Below, piece after piece: positions 41,902-53,700 of a stretch of DNA of 64,000 bases. The DNA lies in assembly GCF_035083965.1 (NCBI RefSeq), contig NC_089726.1, positions 7,011,501 to 7,075,500 on the forward strand, in the 5' to 3' direction. Under the pieces are notes generated by a model. The model saw only the letters and a program-made list of their open reading frames with translations, was not told the DNA's origin and did no database searches. The DNA comes from Branchiostoma lanceolatum (lineage: Eukaryota > Chordata > Leptocardii > Amphioxiformes > Branchiostomatidae). Position 1 is the stretch's first letter. Each line of letters begins with the position of its first letter. Both the position numbers and the translations under genes were made by a program.

Positions 41902-44077
41902 CCTGCATTGTGGGTATAGCAGGAATCTTCTCTCTAAGAGTCTGACATGAGTTTAAATGTTTGAAGGAAAGCTCATCTGTGTTGGTAGAATAGACAATTT
42001 AAGCTTTGTGAGTGTTTTCTTTGTGTTGGAACAAAGCTCAAATTGCACAATTAAGAGTATAAATGTTTATGTCGTAACAGATAAGAATCTAAACACTACC
42101 GGTACTTTCTCTTATCCTGTTACAACACGTTAGCTTTCTGAATACATATGTGAAATGTTACTGTAAAACTGTTGAAATGTTGGTTCAAAGTTAAGTGTTG
42201 TGAAGATTCTAAACTTGTGCTAATTCCTGTAGAGTGAATACAAGAGGAAGGCCAGGTACAGGAGAGGTGCATTGTCGTATACAATTATAGATGTCTAACT
42301 GTAGCTGTCATGTTTTCAGGTATGTGTGTAAAGTGTTACAATACTTTGTATATTAGTTGGCCAGTTATGCTTAGGTCACAATTGGAAAAAAGGGCCCTGC
42401 CTGGCATTTCACGAGCTGTTTTTTTTACACTTTTGGGCATTTAATCCCTACGTGGCCCTGTGGGACACCCTGCAGGTACCTGGCTTGAAATCAATGTGGG
42501 ACTCCGTGAGCTTATCAACAATCCACTGGGCTTCGGGGCCCGGCCGGGACTACACCCCCTGTGGGCACAGCGCAATTGGGACCTAAGCATAAGTTGGCCA
42601 GTTGGGCTGCTAGGAGTGTGATTATAGTCACCTTACAGTGCTTCATGCAGTATATCCTACTAGTTGTAAAGTGTGATTTTCACACACAAATGTTGTTAAG
42701 TGTCAAACAGAAATTTAAGCACAAACAGTTTACACCTTCTTAATTAAAAGGTTGAAGAGTTAAGAAATTATATTTCCACCAATGTTTTTCACGTTTGTAT
42801 ATTGTGACGCACAAAAAAAGAGAGCTTAAGCAAGAAAAAGAAGATCGCCACATCAAGCAATAATGTTTTCTACAGAAACTGAGAGTTTTTGTATATGTTG
42901 TAGAGGAAGCAATAGAGTTGTGGTGTTTCACTGTTTTATAAAGAAATGGTTACTATACACTGTAAATTCTTATAGAAATAGAAAGTAGATGAATTTGGTG
43001 CTAATTGTCTTCCACAATGTTGTTAAAGCAAAAGCCATGTAAATTAGATATAAGAAACTGCAATCGATTACCTGATGAACAGCACTTGGTGCACCTGTGC
43101 TAAAGATCTGTTGTGATGATGTTACTACATGTATGTAGATGTATGTCTAAACTTATGCTGCTAATAATAGAGCATATCTGTTTATTGTTACAATAGCTTG
43201 CCTTGTCATGATCACAAAGTCAGGGACTGAATGAAGGAAGCTATCACACAAGAAATACTAATGGTTTAGAATTCACAATTTATTTTTGATGATCATATCA
43301 AATGATAGAATATACCGGTAAAAGTTTGTCATGTAAAACATTTAAAATAGAAACATGATGTAGTAACTTTTACTGCATTATGTATTCTTCACATACATAT
43401 TAAGACATTGCTGTGCAGTCAAGTCAAGCTTACCTCAAATGCTCAAAATCAAGAATCACACATATGAACGAGCTTCCCTGCAATCACTGAACAATCATTC
43501 TTATCATCGAGTCACTTCTTATAAAAATCATAAATTTCTTAGGTTCATATTTGCCTGATGTTCCAGCACCAATTGTTGATTAATTAGTCTTAATACTTAA
43601 ATGTTCTTTGATCATTTGTTTGTGCGTTGATTAATTTCATTGCCTTGGGCTTCTTTGTATTGTAAAATTCAAGTTTGTATAGGAAAGTACAATCTTGTGA
43701 AAGCTATTTAAAAGTACACAATATACTTGTATCTAGTAGTACATCATGGCTACACTTTAATCATGGATTGTGGTCATGACTTTTGATGATTTGGCCACAT
43801 ATTATAAATGATATGTGCATGTATCTAAAAGCATATAAAAGTTAATATAATTACTAGTACTACCTATCCCATCTAAGGCCATTTGAAATACAACATTGCT
43901 GATACATCATTGATGTTGACCTCAAGTAAAAACATTGCATCTTGCCTTGTTTCTTTTGCCTAAAATCTAGTTTTGTTAGCTTCCAATGGTTGCTACCGTG
44001 CCGTGTACTGTAGCTATCGTTGGATGCAGACTAAAGCTTAAAGAACGCTGGATTCCAGTGTTCAAAAACAGACGGCG
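41902..44077. other. Tail-to-tail intergenic region, POGLUT1 and CLN8
   Basis: This holds the 3' UTRs of both genes. A poly(A) signal for CLN8 on the minus strand is plausible at 43279-43284. No AATAAA was noted close to the POGLUT1 stop. Apart from the element at 42367-42591, nothing else was recognised. Confidence 0.5.
42367..42591. mobile_element. MITE-like element, GGTCACA/GGGCCC family, copy 4, with flanking 12-bp repeat
   Basis: Ends ATGCTTAGGTCacAATTGG and its inverse, with GGGCCCkGCCkGG blocks inside. The 12-bp AGTTGGCCAGTT flanks it on both sides (42355-42366 and 42592-42603). Confidence 0.65.
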
Positions 44078-47000
44078 TTACTTCTCCTTCTTTGCTGCCC
44101 CGTTGGTCGTTTTGGTTTTCTCGGCGTCCAGGAAGTTCCAGTCGATGGGGTTGAAGAGCTGTGCGGACTTCTTGTATGTCCAGTACGGGGTCATGACGAG
44201 GGACACCAGGGTCAGCTCCGTGTAGAACGACACGAACATGGAGGTCGGCATGTCCGCCCAGATGTGGTCCCAGTGACGGTATGTCTCCATCCAGAAGAAC
44301 ACCTAGAACAAATCGATTCAAGAACATCGATAAAGGTTAGACATCCAGGTACTAGTAAATAAGACACGCCAAATAGCAGTTACTCATTGACAAGCAACTG
44401 GTTTCCAAAATCATATCCAGTGGCTTGAGTAATTGCTATTTGGAGATTCAAGAACAGTCCAATTCTCTTCATGACCCATCTCTAAACATTCTCCCTGTTG
44501 CCTAACCCAGTAACCTTAATACAAATTTGGTGCCAAATGGCTACCTTAGCAGGTTGAAGGTTAAACAAACAGTAATAGTAAAAGTTACACATGCAGAACA
44601 TTGTCGTTATTCCCATTTTTAAAAGAACTGAACACCTTAACTAGTACTGTTGCAAAAAAGGCAAGACTAAGTTAATGTACTGTGAGTTTTGGCTGATCTG
44701 TTCTAAAAATCATTTGTTTTAAGTCTGTATGTTTAATGTTTTTAGAGTAACAATATGATTAATTGTAATTTGTGAAAGTAGTTAATAGTTTGTTTTTAGA
44801 ATCATTTGTAAACAAAAGTACGCAATTCAACACTTTTGCTGCTTGTCGTAGCAGATCATAATCGATCACAACAAACCATACATTCATTCCTTCATAATTC
44901 ATTCCTGTATTCATTCATTCATTCATTCATTCATTCATTCATTCACTCACCTCAAGCACGGACCGGAGGTGGAATGAGTGGACCAGCACGCACTGGTTCA
45001 GCCACCAGATTGTCGTGTCCGCCAGCCCGCACTTCAGGAGGACCCAGCACAGCGCGGAGAAGGGCGTGCTCATCTCCAGGATGAGGCCGTTTGTGGCGAA
45101 GTAGTGCGTGCTGCCGACCCACAGGATGAGGGAGTACCCGACCAGCGAGAGCCAGTGGTGCAGGTTCAGAAGGATGCTCATCTTAAAGAATAGACATCAT
45201 ACATGTATAAAATTTGTTACAAGTTCTTCATTTAAAAATAGTCAATGGCATGTGTACAAGATTCAGGTATCTTTAAGAAGGCATGCTGTAAATGCACATT
45301 TCTCAAACAACCCAGTACAAAAAGGCCCAGAGAGCCTGCTATATATGGAGGCTATGAAAGCCAGTGATGTAGGTTGAGGAGGGCCTGCTATGGAGGCTAT
45401 GAAAGCCAGTGGTGTGGGTTGAGGAGGGCCTGCTATGGAGGCTATGAAAGCCAGTGATGTAGGTTGAGGAGGGCCTGCTATGGAGGCTATGAAAGTCAGT
45501 GGTGTGGGTTGAGGAGGGCCTGCTATGGAGGCTATGAAAGCCAGTGGTGTGGGTTGAGGAGGGCCTGCTATGGAGGCTATGAAAGCCAGTGATGTAGGTT
45601 GAGGAGGGCCTGCTATGGAGGCTATGAAAGTCAGTGGTGTGGGTTGAGGAGGGCCTGCTATGGAGGCTATGAAAGCCAGTGATGTAGGTTGAGGAGGGCC
45701 TGCTATGGAGGCTAAGAAAGTCAGTGGTGTGGGTTGAGGAGGGCCTGCTATGGAGGCTATGAAAGCCAGTGGTGTGGGTTGAGGAGGGCCTGCTATGGAG
45801 GCTAAGAAAGCCAGTGGTGTGGGTTGAGGAGGGCCTGCTATGGAGGCTAAGAAAGTCAGTGGTGTGGGTTGAGGAGGGCCTGCTATGGAGGCTAAGAAAG
45901 TCAGTGGTGTGGGTTGAGGAGGGCCTGCTATGGAGGCTAAGAAAGTCAGTGGTGTGGGTTGAGGAGGGCCTGCTATGGAGGCTAAGAAAGTCAGTGGTGT
46001 GGGTTGAGGAGGGCCTGCTATGGAGGCTATGAAAGCCAGTGGTGTGGGTTAAGGAGGGCCTGCAATGGAGGCTTTGAAAGTCAGTGGTGTGGGTTGAGGA
46101 GAGCCTGCTATGGAGGCTATGAAAGCCAGTGATGTAGGTTGAGGAGGGCCTGCTATGGAGGCTAAGAAAGTCAGTGGTGTGGGTTGAGGAGGGCCTGCTA
46201 TGGAGGCTAAGAAAGTCAGTGGTGTGGGTTGAGGAGGGCCTGCTATGGAGGCTAAGAAAGCCAGTGGTGTGGGTTGAGGAGGGCCTGCTATGGAGGCTAA
46301 GAAAGTCAGTGGTGTGGGTTGAGGAGGGCCTGCTATGGAGGCTATGAAAGCCAGTGGTGTGGGTTAAGGAGGGCCTGCAATGGAGGCTTTGAAAGTCAGT
46401 GGTGTGGGTTGAGGAGAGCCTGCTATGGAGGCTATGAAAGCCAGTGATGTAGGTTGAGGAGGGCCTGCTATGGAGGCTAAGAAAGTCAGTGGTGTGGGTT
46501 GAGGAGGGCCTGCTATGGAGGCTATGAAAGCCAGTGGTGTGGGTTGAGGAGGGCCTGCTATGGAGGCTAAGAAAGCCAGTGGTGTGGGTTGAGGAGGGCC
46601 TGCTATGGAGGCTAAGAAAGTCAGTGGTGTGGGTTGAGGAGGGCCTGCTATGGAGGCTAAGAAAGTCAGTGGTGTGGGTTGAGGAGGGCCTGCTATGGAG
46701 GCTAAGAAAGTCAGTGGTGTGGGTTGAGGAGGGCCTGCTATGGAGGCTATGAAAGCCAGTGGTGTGGGTTAAGGAGGGCCTGCAATGGAGGCTTTGAAAG
46801 CCAGTGGTGTGGGTTGAGGAGAGCCTGCTATGGAGGCTTTGAAAGCCAGTGGTGTGGGTTGAGGAGAGCCTGCTATGGAGGCTACGAAAGCCAGTGGTGT
46901 GGGTTGAGGTCAGGGCCTGCTATGGAGGCTACGAAAGCCAGTGGTGTGGGTTGAGGAGGGCCTGCCATATGGAGGCTTTGAAAGCCAGTGGTGTGGGTTG

Positions 47001-49530
47001 AGGAGAGCCTGCTATGGAGGCTACGAAAGCCAGTGGTGTGGGTTGAGGTCAGGGCCTGCTATGGAGGCTACGAAAGCCAGTGGTGTGGGTTGAGGAGGGC
47101 CTGCCATATGGAGGCTTTGAAAGCCAGTGGTGTGGGTTGAGGAGAGCCTGCTATGGAGGCTAAGAAAGTCAGTGGTGTGGGTTGAGTAGGGCCTGCTATG
47201 GAGGCTACGAAAGCCAGTGGTGTGGGTTGAGGAGGGCCTGCCATATGGAGGCTTTGAAAGCCAGTGGTGTGGGTTGAGGAGAGCCTGCTATGGAGGCTAC
47301 GAAAGCCAGTGGTGTGGGTTGAGGTCAGGGCCTGCTATGGAGGCTACGAAAGCCAGTGGTGTGGGTTGAGGAGGGCCTGCCATATGGAGGCTTTGAAAGC
47401 CAGTGGTGTGGGTTGAGGAGAGCCTGCTATGGAGGCTACGAAAGCCAGTGGTGTGGGTTGAGGTCAGGGCCTGCTATGGAGGCTATGAAAGCCAGTGGTG
47501 TGGGTTGAGGAGGGCCTGCCATATGGAGGCTTTGAAAGCCAGTGGTGTGGGTTGAGGAGGGCCTGCTATGGAGGCTATGAAAGCCAGTTATGTAGGTTGA
47601 GGAGGGCCTGCTATGGAGGCTACGAAAGCCAGTGGTGTGGGTTGAGGAGGAGGCTGACCTTGCGGAAGATGACGTCCGACACCAGCAGAGTGGAGCACTC
47701 GAACAGGAAGAACCCAATGGTCGTGCAGATGGCGAAGAAGCTCGTCGGCGTGGTGGCAAACACGACGTCCTTTCAAGACAGAAGAAAAATGTCCAGGTTA
47801 TACGTGATGCCTATATACAAAATGACTAATTAACTAGTGGAGGTGCCAACTGATAAGTAAATACCAGCTCAGAAAAGAACAAGTCATGTCAGTGTCCGAG
47901 TTATCAACCTTGGACTGATGTGTTTAGAAATTTGTATTTTCCGAGAAACAGCATTTCCGCCAGAGGGCTACCATCAAATGACGGCCTTATACTAGTAGTA
48001 GAATGGAACTTGTCATCAAATACAGCAGGAGCATCCTCACCAGATGACTTTAATCTAGAGAACAATAATTCAGATTAAGACTAGGTCACTGGTGTGAGAG
48101 GCTGTTCAGTGTATTTATATATAAGAAGCTGTGTGCATTATGCTGAAGGGTGGTTATACCTGCTATACGGATATAGACACAGAAGCTGGACAGGTGTGTT
48201 TATATATGCCAAAGGGCAGTTATACCGGCTATACAGATAAGCTAGTGTGTTATGCTGAAGGGCAGTTATATATACCTTCTTCAGTTCCTGGTCCCACCAC
48301 AGCGCCCAGATCCCGACCACAGTGCAGAAGACGCCAAACGTCGCCCGCACGACCGCCAGGTTCCAGAAGATCTTCTCCTTGAGACGCAGGCCGTTGTACG
48401 TCTTAAGAAGGGAAGACAAGACGTGGCACAGAAGGTAGACAAAGGCGAAGAAGAAGAAGGAAGAAGTGATGATCTTGACCTTAACATGCAGCTGGTTGTA
48501 GTCTATTTCTTCCCAGGCAGGGTTGATGGCACCAAGTAGACCCATGGCTTTGGCTGGAGTCTGTTGAAATAAAGGAAAAGTATTTTGTCAGGGACCCCGG
48601 CAGCAGTTTAATCAAAATACTGGATACTACTACTACACTACATTACTGAAATATTATCAAAGATGCCATCTACATCAGGGCTTTACGACCATCCCTCAAC
48701 AGAGATGGACGGTACCACAGACTTTCTGCAACATATGATTCACTGCTCACCAAGTAATATGTTCTATCTGCATAACATGATGTCACAGAAGCAGTGGATT
48801 GCTCGAGCTGATCAGTCGAAAATTTTTGTGTTGGCAATTGCAGTTTGATTCAGAATTACTGAAAGTTTTTGTTCAGGCTTACAAAGCTATATGCTGTACG
48901 CTTCTTTTCTTATCTATCCATTTTGTATTCCCTGTTGTGGAGCTACATGTAACTATTGTTAATCACTTTTGTCCACTTGAAATGAATTTAGACCACATAA
49001 TTGGAAAACTGCATTAAGCTGAAAAATATACATTGAAGGGTTTATTTTTACGGCTATCAAAAACAATAAATATGGACTCGTACTTATAGGTCTGAACTGC
49101 AGGTCTGCGGATTTGGAATGCAGGTGAAATGGTCATGTGAACTTCAGGGTCACATGCCTGAGTACAAAGGTTACAACTTACAAAGGCTAAGGCCATTCTA
49201 AACCGAGCAAACAATGATCATGTACAGTAACTTTAGACAAATTATTACAAGAACGAGGGTACCATCACCTCACTTGAAGATTTCTGATAAATACAGTGTA
49301 AGTGAAGTCTCCATGTTTTTTTCAACACCTGATTTGGGAAGATTTTCAAACCCTTTATTTACAGCAAAATGTTTTAATCAACAAATTTCAACTGTCATGG
49401 CCTTGAGGTCAGGGTCTTTGACTCAGGAGTCCTGTGTTTGAATTACATACCAACTCACATACTTATTATTATGTTCTTTATGTTACCTGTACACAGTTTA
49501 ACATACCTGTCCCTGAGTTGTCTGTGCCAT
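44078..49530 (-). CDS. CLN8: CLN8, TLC-domain ER/ERGIC membrane protein, complete, 5 exons
   Basis: CLN8 is the cargo receptor that helps newly made lysosomal enzymes leave the ER; human mutations cause neuronal ceroid lipofuscinosis. Coding exons, in transcript order: 49530-49507, 48560-48276, 47769-47659, 45181-44951, 44302-44078. Total 876 nt, 291 aa (human 286), all phase 0. Matching blocks include EKIFWNLAVVRATFGVFCT, GLILEMSTPFSALCWVLLK, LNQCVLVHSFHLRSVL and NPIDWNF. Several hydrophobic segments span the TLC domain. The C-terminus KKEK fits a KKxx ER-retrieval signal. Exon 1 supplies MAQTTQGQ and joins in frame; an internal ATG at 48545 is an alternative start. An upstream 5' UTR exon with a donor at 49893 is likely. 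Exon 3 uses an unusual AAAG acceptor. Intron 3 is a 45-bp minisatellite. Confidence 0.94.
44326..44445. mobile_element. Short repeat, AAGGTTAGACATCCAGGTA family, CLN8 intron 4
   Basis: Carries AAGGTTAGACATCCAGGTAC and an inverted pair around CAACTGG...CCAGTGGCTTGAGTAA. Immediately followed by a TTAACC-family mini-MITE relative at 44476-44567. Confidence 0.5.
44889..44946. repeat. (ATTC)n microsatellite
   Basis: About ten ATTC units end right before the CLN8 exon 4 donor (44949-44950 on the plus strand). Confidence 0.85.
45325..47650. repeat. 45-bp minisatellite, about 51 units, filling CLN8 intron 3
   Basis: The plus-strand unit is GGAGGCTATGAAAGCCAGTG then GTGTGGGTTGAGGAGGGCCTGCTAT. Because 45 is a multiple of three, long open frames appear on both strands, but they are artefacts. 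Higher-order structure is visible: a variant block (TTAAGGAGGGCCTGCAATGG) recurs at about 46048, 46363 and 46768, that is 7 and 9 units apart. The right third uses longer 47-48-bp variants with GAGGTCAGGGCC or GCCATATGGAGG. The array ends 7-8 bp before the exon 3 donor. Confidence 0.95.
48120..48275. repeat. Short imperfect tandem repeats in CLN8 intron 2
   Basis: Three diverged units around TATGCTGAAGGGCAGTTATA run up to the exon 2 donor. Confidence 0.55.
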
Positions 49531-50794
49531 CACAGCTGGAGTGAGTGGTTAGACTGGAGAAGTGATAAAACACCTGCTGACTGAAATGTAACGTTGCAAT
49601 GTTTGTAATTTGACAAAAATAATAAGTCATTGGAAGATATTTGGAATCTCTGACAAATCTTATAGTTAAATTATCTCATTAAAGTGTCAAGTTATCGTGC
49701 CTCAAGTTAAGATGAAAGCATTAAAAACATGGTGTCCTCGTCGGAAATGTCGGACAGTGACCTGAGGCTTATTTACTTAATTAGGTCAAGCAGGTAATAA
49801 CAGCAGATCAAGACAACAGACTTAACATATTTTCTAGAGATTTGTTCAGAACATGATACTAAACACACATTTTCCAATACCTCTATGACTTACCAGCTTT
49901 AATAGCACCGCGGGTATTATATCAGCAAAACAAGCTGCAAGTGAGCGTGAGAGCGAACGAGGATGAATATTAACGAAAAACCAATATGAAAGGAGGCGGA
50001 ACTGTTTGCGTAACCCGGAAATCAGACAAGTCTTGGCAGTCGACCTATAGCTAGCTCTGCCGTTCCTACAACATCTAACCCCATAGGGACACTTTATAGC
50101 TTATACATCAGCTATACATCACACAGTTCCTTACGTTACATGAACAGGACCCGGCCACGAGATCCACTCACCACCAAGCTTCACAGCTGACTGAGTCACG
50201 TGGGTTTTAAATCGACCTTTGACCGCCCGTTATGTTTACCCGTGATGTTCACGTGCTTTACTCCTTGGCCCAAGGCCAAGTTGAAAACAAATATTATCTT
50301 TTTAATGTACTCAATTAGTTCTAGTATAAAAGTGGCTTCTACTTCCCCGTCAATCGAACAAAGTCAAGACTAGAACCATATATGTGCCTCGAACACGTTA
50401 AACAGCCTCATTACCCTACACATTGGGTACCTGCCTGTGGCACTGGCTGCAAGTACACCTGATATTATATATGGCACGATGATAATCCTTTCGGACGAAA
50501 ATCCCTTTGTCTGCAGTTCGCTAAAATTCCGCTAAACGCCGCTTTTGATCCACTTTGCAGATGACCGCTGAACGCATGCAAACGCTTCTCGTAGTTTCGC
50601 CAAATTGAAACAAATTAATACAAGTATAGATAATGGATAAAATATCTATACAAAATATCTATTATGAAATATCACCCAGCTAAAAATATTTCAGATTTAT
50701 CTTCAATACTCCATATAAAGGAGTTGCCATTGATGATTTATTTTTTTATTTTCTACGTTTCGATGAAGCATCATGTGATTAGTTTTTTCACAAC
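49531..50794. promoter_or_regulatory. Divergent promoter region between CLN8 and WASHC4
   Basis: 1.26 kb separates the two start codons. On the minus side a probable CLN8 5' UTR exon ends at the donor CTG/GTAAGTC (plus-strand 49892-49893), with a matching acceptor near 49557. CACGTG E-boxes lie at 50197-50202 and 50250-50255. A TATA-like element was not convincing for either gene. Confidence 0.5.
50197..50255. promoter_or_regulatory. Two CACGTG E-boxes, CLEAR-like
   Basis: GTCACGTGGG (core 50197-50202) and TTCACGTGCT (core 50250-50255) lie 53 bp apart. TFEB/TFE3 bind GTCACGTGAC-type CLEAR elements. The first matches 8 of 10 bases. The functional role is inference. Confidence 0.4.
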
Positions 50795-53700
50795 ATGGCA
50801 GGGATGATGGAGGAAAAGTGGGAGTTCGATAGTTTCGACGACGGCTCCCTCAACAGTACGTACACATCTAACTACCTTACCGAGAACATTACAGCTATTG
50901 GTAACCATATAATCAGCTGATGTTACTTTAAAGCTAAGATTATCCTTGGTTTAGGTGAATTGAGGTGTGTAAAAGTGGTTCCGGTTGGGTTGAGTTTGTA
51001 AGGGGGAGGGGCGGAAGGGAAGGTACATACAGTTTGCTTACTGTCAACAGGTAGTAAACAGACTAAGGTAGCATATTACTAGTATCCTGCATTGTAAATG
51101 TCTCGTACTAATGTCGCTGTAGCTCAAGTTATGATTAGTAGATCGAAGGTTGGAGCTAAAACATGTTTGCAGGCGAAAAAGTGCACACATTTTGTACTTC
51201 ATAAATTATTTGCAGGACCTTTGACCTAAATATGATATGAAACTAGTGTTGTGATGTAGTATGTAGATCTGTGTTCCTGACTTGACTACTAAAATCTATA
51301 AAACATATTAGGTTTTTCTTGAATCGATACAGAGCTAGTATCTGTGCAAGAATTTATTGTCTAATTGTGAATATAGATTTTATTATCAGAATTGACATTT
51401 GGTAGAGTGACTTAAAGTTATATGATGCTTCCACAAAGAATTATTGTATTTCCATTTCATTGTATGGCCTGAACCCATGGCATATGTGTGCTGAAAATGA
51501 TGTTTTTCTGGTAACGTATAAATTTGCATATTGGCATAAATTCTACATGCAATTTGAAAACTATGATTGATGAATAAATAAATACATGCAAAATCATATA
51601 CAGTCAGTAGAACACAAAAGTTCAGTAGTAAAGACAAAAACAGCAGTGTTTTCGTCACTTCCAGGCTCCAGCATAAATTTCACGATCTATGGAAGGTTTT
51701 AAATTGTTTACTCACTAGATAAGAACAAAGAGAAGAAAATAAATACTTTTGTCAAGTCAGGAAGCATCATATAACTTTAAGTCACTCTACCAAATGTCAA
51801 TTCTGATAATAAAATCTATATTCACAATTAGACAATAAATTCTTGCACAGATACTAGCTCTGTATCGATTCAAGAAAAACCTAATATGTTTTATAGATTT
51901 TAGTAGTCAAGTCAGGAACACAGATCTACATACTACATCACAACACTAGTTTCATATCATATTTAGGTCAAAGGTCCTGCAAATAATTTATGAAGTACAA
52001 AATTTATGATGATGATGATGAAGAAAATAAGTGAGAGATATTTTTTTGCAAGTCCGGACTTGGTTCCTGAAGTTAAGGTTCTTTTGGACTCGAACCTAAA
52101 CGTGTTTACCAGTCCAGTTTAGGTCAGGAGATGCAAGACGATGAGCATCAGACAGAAAACCGAGTGAGTGATGCATGACGTTATTTTTCTAACAGAAATA
52201 GTTGGGGAGATCCAGTTGAAGAAGTATGGCAAGTTTATGGACGACTATGCCAGCCAGCTGAAGAGTATAGAGGATGCTCTGGACGACTCTATAGGGGATG
52301 CCTGGGACTTCACTCTGGATCCCATCGCACTGCAGGTAACAAAACCCTCTTCTAACATTCTGTGTGGATCTAGAGTGTGGGACTGTGGGTAGAGCTGTGT
52401 ACGGTACAGTGTACCCATACAGTACCGGGTACAATCAATTAGGTACAGGTCCAAAATACCTGACCCTGCTGTATGGGTACTGGACCTGACTCAGGGGATG
52501 GCCACTTTGACAGATAAAATTACTATGAAATTACCGTGGCAGTGATCTAAAGCCACTCTAAAGCACAGAAAACACATTTGCATGGCTGGAGTCAAATTTT
52601 CATCTGTGTTTTCATAAAAATAATACCCAGCACAATCAAATATCATGTTTTTACCAGTTCAAACATGCTTTTGTCCTTATTGAAAATCTAGCATATTCCA
52701 AACAAGTACTTTATAATTAGGTACAGGTTCAGGTCCGGACCTGTACCTTAACCCGTGTACCTGTACCTGTACCTAAAATTTGTTTAGGTACACAGCTCTA
52801 ACTGTGGGTGTTAAGCCCCATCTCCTCAGCAATTAGTTACTCCTGGATACAGTTTTCATTTATCCTTCAGATTGGATATTAAGCATTTTTTGGAGGATGA
52901 CCTACTTTGACCATTGATGATACAGTGGCAAGTAGTATGTAGTATGATGATATAAATTGTACGAGGAAATTCTTAAAAAAGACTCTTAAGTCAAATCTGC
53001 CAGTGTACTGCAGGGGGGTACTGGTATTTGAAAAGTCCAGAAAAGATTTAAAAAAAACAGTAATGACAAGAACTTCATTGTTATCAACCCATGATTCAGC
53101 TGTTTTTATGAGAAATTTTGATCTTCGGCAGAATGTAGAGTGTGACTGTGAATTGTTATGATTACTAGTATTCTGAATACTTGTTTGCATTATATTGTTA
53201 TTTACAGTTCAACTTCCAAATATCCTACACAATTCTGTATATGTTCAGAATAGGGTTAAATTCATTTCCTTTTGCGTTTGTCCCAGTTCCTCCCCTACGA
53301 GCAGACGTCTCTGTTGGAGTTGATAAAGACAGACAACAAGGTCCTGAACAAGGTTCTGACGGTGTTCTCCTCGCTGTGCTGCGAGATGTCATCACTCAAA
53401 CACGAGGCAGAGACCAAATTCTACCACGCACTCCTGTTCTATGGAGAGGGAGGTGAGAGAAGAAGACTTTTTACCAGGGCTTTCCTGCCCATTTGTGAAT
53501 ACAGTCCAGCCCGTCTAAGGTGACCACTCAAGGTTGCAAGAGACTTAAGAAAATACTGAATGAAAAGACTCTTTTTTACACAACCAAGAGATTTATTCAA
53601 CTGACGTTTCGGTGACCATCTGTCACCTTCTGACTGGTTCACATTGCAATGCAGCACAGGTGTCACAGGGACCTAAGAAAATACTGTTAGCATGGACAGG

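Noticed and set aside
45769-46752. Open frames of perfect 15-residue repeats (VWVEEGLLWRLRKSV)
   Set aside because: They arise because the minisatellite period (45 bp) is divisible by three. They lie in a CLN8 intron, on the opposite strand, with no gene signals.
48138-48281. Extension of CLN8 exon 2 beyond the donor
   Set aside because: The frame continues into short tandem repeats. The GT donor after GAACTGAAGAAG and the phase-0 join to exon 3 fit the CLN8 family.
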